A DNA stretch of 8,228 nucleotides. Origin: Acidobacteriota bacterium (GTDB taxonomy: Bacteria; Acidobacteriota; Terriglobia; Terriglobales; Acidobacteriaceae). Below are positions 6,128 to 8,228 of this stretch, piece after piece. How positions within the stretch are numbered: position 1 is the first letter of the stretch; every line of letters begins with the position of its first letter. The stretch spans positions 1-8,228 of the forward strand of contig JAJZDL010000128.1 in NCBI GenBank assembly GCA_021851465.1, written 5' to 3'. Position numbers and translations under genes: made by a program. The notes under the pieces were generated by a model that was not told the DNA's origin, made no database searches, and saw nothing but the letters and a program-made list of their open reading frames with translations.

Positions 6128-6847
6128 ATGAGTGATACCGAGAGTCTCCCCGGAAGGCAGACGATCTCGGAGGCCATGCAGTCGCTGATTGAGGGCGTGA
6201 CCAACAAACGCGCCCGATTTGTGTTGGACGCAATCGTAAAAAATGGAATGGTATCCACGGAGGAGATCGGCAAAGCAGGATACGACCACCCTCCTCGCGC
6301 TGCGCGCGATGTCAGAGAGTTGGGGTTTCCCCTAAACACCATAAAGGTCAAGCACAGCAATGGCCGCAGCATCGCTGCATACACGCTCGATCTTGAGAAG
6401 TTGCAAAGCCCTGACATGACGGGAAGACGAGCCGTTGCCAAGAAGGAGCGCCGGCAGATCATAGAGAGTGCCGGCAGTCTATGCCAGATTTGTTCTTCTA
6501 CACTCAACCTTCAGGTCGATCATCGCATCCCATATCAGGTTGCTGGCGAATCGAAAGGCACAGACAAAGAGGTGTTCCAGGTCTTATGTGGCTCCTGCAA
6601 TCGCAAGAAGTCCTGGGCTTGCGAACATTGCGCAAACATTCTCGGGGTGAAGGCTGTGGCGGTTTGCCAGTCTTGCTACTGGTCTGGATCGAGTTCCTAC
6701 ACACACGTTGCAATGGTCGAGGAGCGAAGGACGGACTTGGTCTGGGTTGGCAGGCCTGAGACGGACGTGGCCGACAGACTGCGTCGAGAGGCGAAGAAAG
6801 TTGGCAAGAGGCCAACCGAATACATCAAGGACATCTTGAAGCGTTAG
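6128..6847 (+). CDS. HNH endonuclease, probable type II restriction enzyme
   Basis: A 239-residue predicted DNA-cutting enzyme. Residues about 20-90 look like a winged-helix domain (VLDAIVKNGMVSTEEI, then DHPPRAARDVRELGFP and a beta-wing SNGRSIAAYTL), likely for DNA recognition. Residues about 108-165 form an HNH (beta-beta-alpha-metal) nuclease: structural zinc Cys C119/C122 and C154/C157, catalytic DH at 131-132, and N158 in CGSCNRKKS. A second Cys set, C165/C168 and C180/C183, suggests another zinc site. The basic C-terminus ends YIKDILKR. ATG 6128 was chosen over an ATG at 6035: GGGG lies seven bases upstream, and the extra 31 residues look non-coding. It faces an adenine methyltransferase with overlapping stops, and the pairing is the basis for calling it a restriction enzyme. 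GC is lower than in flanking genes. The recognition sequence is unknown. A stand-alone homing or McrA-like nuclease is less likely. Confidence 0.87.
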   Translation: MSDTESLPGRQTISEAMQSLIEGVTNKRARFVLDAIVKNGMVSTEEIGKAGYDHPPRAARDVRELGFPLNTIKVKHSNGRSIAAYTLDLEKLQSPDMTGRRAVAKKERRQIIESAGSLCQICSSTLNLQVDHRIPYQVAGESKGTDKEVFQVLCGSCNRKKSWACEHCANILGVKAVAVCQSCYWSGSSSYTHVAMVEERRTDLVWVGRPETDVADRLRREAKKVGKRPTEYIKDILKR

Positions 6848-7752
6848 GCAAACATGCTGACCTGAGGGCTGTAATGGGCCAGAAGCAGAGGCGCATGGGA
6901 GCCGGCACATTTCAGGCAGCGCGATATGTAGAGCGACTCGATGGTGACGTGGTCTTTGCCGTTGAGCGTGGCCTGGCTGGAGCGTCCCACGTCCAGAAGG
7001 ATCCTGTCTGCAAGATCGGCTGGGAGCGGCTCTCCGTAGTTCATGTTTCCGCACGATCCGTCGTAACTGAGCACGAACGGAACGCCCTTTTCATTGAGGA
7101 GGGCCAGTCCCTGCATAATGCGCTCGCGCGATACGCTCTTGAAGTAGCGTTGGTCTCGCCCTTCGCTTGTGCCCTGATACGGCGGGTCGAGATAGAAAAA
7201 ATCGCCTGGGCGAGCCTGCTCGAAGAGCGTCATGAAATCGCTTGCGACTGCCTGAGACCTGCCTTGAAGCAGTAGGTGGGCTGCGTTCAGTTCCGCGCGC
7301 ATGGTCTTCGGCTGGGTCCCGGTACGACGTTTGTCCGGGGATTGATTGAACTCGCCCGATGGATTGAAGCGTACCGAGTTCTTGACACATCGTGCCAGCA
7401 AGTAGAGCAGTTTTGCTGGGTTCCGGTCGATATTGAACTCGGAGCGGATGAGGTAATACTCCGCGACTGGATTGCTCCGTTCCCGGATCCAGAGTGCCTC
7501 ATATTGATCGGCCATCTTCGCTGGCGCCTGGAGAATGCCCTGCCATAGGGCGATCAGCGGCTGCAATGCATCTCCGACTAGAAACGACGGAAACAACTCT
7601 CTCGACGCGGCGGCCAGAGTGATGGCGGCAGAGCCTGCAAACGGTTCAACCAACCGTTTGTACTTGCGCTGTCCGACATGGCATAGAACGGCGTTTGCGA
7701 GCCGCCGTTTGCTGCCCTGATACGGGATAGGATGAGGTACCGTATATCGCAC
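6844..7752 (-). CDS. D12-class (Dam-like) DNA adenine-N6 methyltransferase
   Basis: Transfers methyl from S-adenosylmethionine to N6 of adenine in a specific DNA site, protecting host DNA from the partner nuclease. The 302 residues carry the D12 (alpha) group motifs in order: PYQGSK at 10-15 (motif X), VEPFAGSAAITL at 35-46 (motif I, AdoMet binding), the Dam-like RFNPSGEFN at 128-136, catalytic DPPY at 189-192 (motif IV), FVLSYDGS near 226-233, and the C-terminal IESLYIS. Full length for the family. It starts at GTG with GAGGG about ten bases upstream. The tail has CLKCAGSH, a CxxC not usual for Dam. The gene converges on the HNH nuclease and overlaps it at the stop codons (TTAG, 6844-6847). 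As an orphan it could be regulatory, but the nuclease neighbour argues for restriction-modification. Site specificity cannot be read from the sequence. Confidence 0.93.
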   Translation of the reverse strand: MRYTVPHPIPYQGSKRRLANAVLCHVGQRKYKRLVEPFAGSAAITLAAASRELFPSFLVGDALQPLIALWQGILQAPAKMADQYEALWIRERSNPVAEYYLIRSEFNIDRNPAKLLYLLARCVKNSVRFNPSGEFNQSPDKRRTGTQPKTMRAELNAAHLLLQGRSQAVASDFMTLFEQARPGDFFYLDPPYQGTSEGRDQRYFKSVSRERIMQGLALLNEKGVPFVLSYDGSCGNMNYGEPLPADLADRILLDVGRSSQATLNGKDHVTIESLYISRCLKCAGSHAPLLLAHYSPQVSMFA

Positions 7753-7778
7753 GTTCTACCGCCCTCAGATCGAGTCTA

Positions 7779-7788
7779 CGCTATAGCG
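7779..7788. repeat. 10-bp perfect palindrome before the methyltransferase start
   Basis: CGCTATAGCG reads the same on both strands and lies 27-36 bases upstream of the methyltransferase GTG, where a promoter -10 or an operator would be expected. It contains TATAGC, which could act as a weak -10. I found no convincing -35 at the usual spacing. Such short palindromes do occur by chance. Confidence 0.25.
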
Positions 7789-7838
7789 AACGCAAAGCGA
7801 ATCCTGCCTTGCGGAAATCTTGGTTTCTGCGTGCACAC

Positions 7839-7853
7839 GTTCCAAAATGGAAC
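7839..7853. promoter_or_regulatory. Inverted repeat upstream of the methyltransferase, candidate operator
   Basis: GTTCCA-AAA-TGGAAC: 6-base perfect arms around a 3-base centre, about 87 bp upstream of the methyltransferase start, in the 136-bp gap between it and the glycoside hydrolase end. Restriction-modification units are often controlled by regulator binding at such dyads upstream of one gene. Here no controller gene is seen, so a host factor or the methyltransferase itself would have to be responsible. The stem is too short and lacks a T-run for a terminator. Confidence 0.35.
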
Positions 7854-7888
7854 AGACTCCAAATCGGATTCGTGCGAAACAGGGACCT

Positions 7889-8228
7889 TCAGCGGTGCAG
7901 CTCGCCGATGTAGACGCCGAAGGGCGGCAGTGTGACGGAGTTCAGGTCCTGCGCTCCCATCCCGGTATCGGAGCGCAGCAACGTCAGCAGATACGATCCG
8001 TGCAGGCCCAGGGCCTTCGCGTCGGATGCAAGCGACAGCACCAGCGGCGACGACGTAAGATTGCACGCCGAAATCACTGGAAAACTCCGTTCGCTGCCCG
8101 CCGCCGGACGGCTCACCCACACCAGCGCGTTCTGGGCATCGAAGTCCAGAAACGTCTTGCTGCCGGAGCGGATCACGGCGTTGTCGTGGTGCAGCGCGGC
8201 CAACTGCCGATACCACAGCGTCAGCGGG
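7889..8228 (-). CDS. GH13 (alpha-amylase family) glycoside hydrolase, C-terminal end only
   Basis: The last 112 complete codons of a gene whose start lies beyond the window end. The opening PLTLWYRQLAALHHDNAVI matches the final barrel helix of alpha-amylase-family enzymes (pattern LxLYRxLxALRxxxxAL). The rest (SKTFLDFDAQNALVWVSRPA, then ERSFPVISACNLTSSPLVL and ending LPPFGVYIGELHR) fits the C-terminal beta-sandwich found in alpha-glucosidases, oligo-1,6-glucosidases and maltogenic amylases. The catalytic residues lie outside the window, so substrate and activity cannot be told. It reads in the same direction as the methyltransferase, 136 bp upstream of it, and its GC (36 of 60 in 8041-8100) is closer to the host genes, so it probably marks native sequence on the right side of the acquired block. 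Confidence 0.75.
   Translation of the reverse strand, partial: PLTLWYRQLAALHHDNAVIRSGSKTFLDFDAQNALVWVSRPAAGSERSFPVISACNLTSSPLVLSLASDAKALGLHGSYLLTLLRSDTGMGAQDLNSVTLPPFGVYIGELHR

Noticed and set aside
5266..6135. A 289-codon plus-strand frame overlapping the end of acs
   Set aside because: Out-of-frame shadow of acs with Arg-rich composition. Only its last 17 codons lie outside acs and are discussed as a possible leader.
6874..7275. A 133-codon plus-strand frame within the methyltransferase region
   Set aside because: Antisense to the DPPY-containing methyltransferase; no domain and no ribosome site.

Overview
The window looks like a piece of a bacterial chromosome with about 60-65% GC in most genes. 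Gene content and protein style suggest an acidobacterium (Terriglobia, e.g. the Granulicella/Edaphobacter/Terriglobus group). That is a judgement from family resemblance and no marker gene in the window proves it. I see no rRNA, tRNA, insertion sequence or CRISPR array.

Layout. (1) Bases 1-2538, minus strand: a four-gene run read from right to left. It holds an ECF-type RNA polymerase sigma factor, a two-helix membrane protein that overlaps it by ATGA, a three-helix membrane protein with two C-terminal zinc ribbons that starts right after the previous stop (TAAATG), and, after an 82-bp gap, a LytTR-type response regulator cut off by the window start. It resembles a surface-sensing regulatory cluster in which the membrane proteins may control the sigma factor. 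(2) Bases 2539-2827: a relatively AT-rich divergent control region with an 18-bp perfect dyad and an 11-bp tandem repeat. (3) Bases 2828-3694, plus: an exported protein of unknown function, divergent from the sigma factor. It meets a small one-helix membrane protein (3691-3903, minus) tail to tail, with overlapping stop codons. (4) Bases 4073-6031, plus: acetyl-CoA synthetase, complete and with all hallmark motifs. (5) Bases 6128-7752: a compact two-gene block of lower GC. It encodes an HNH nuclease with a probable N-terminal winged helix (plus) and a Dam/D12-class adenine-N6 DNA methyltransferase (minus), facing each other with overlapping stops. I read it as a type II restriction-modification system acquired by transfer. 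(6) Bases 7889-8228, minus: the C-terminal end of a protein that looks like a GH13 alpha-amylase-family glycoside hydrolase, cut off by the window end.

The most interesting part is the HNH nuclease/adenine methyltransferase pair, probably a restriction-modification unit whose specificity I cannot name. Second is the sigma factor cluster, where the proteins in the anti-sigma position do not carry the usual anti-sigma zinc motif.
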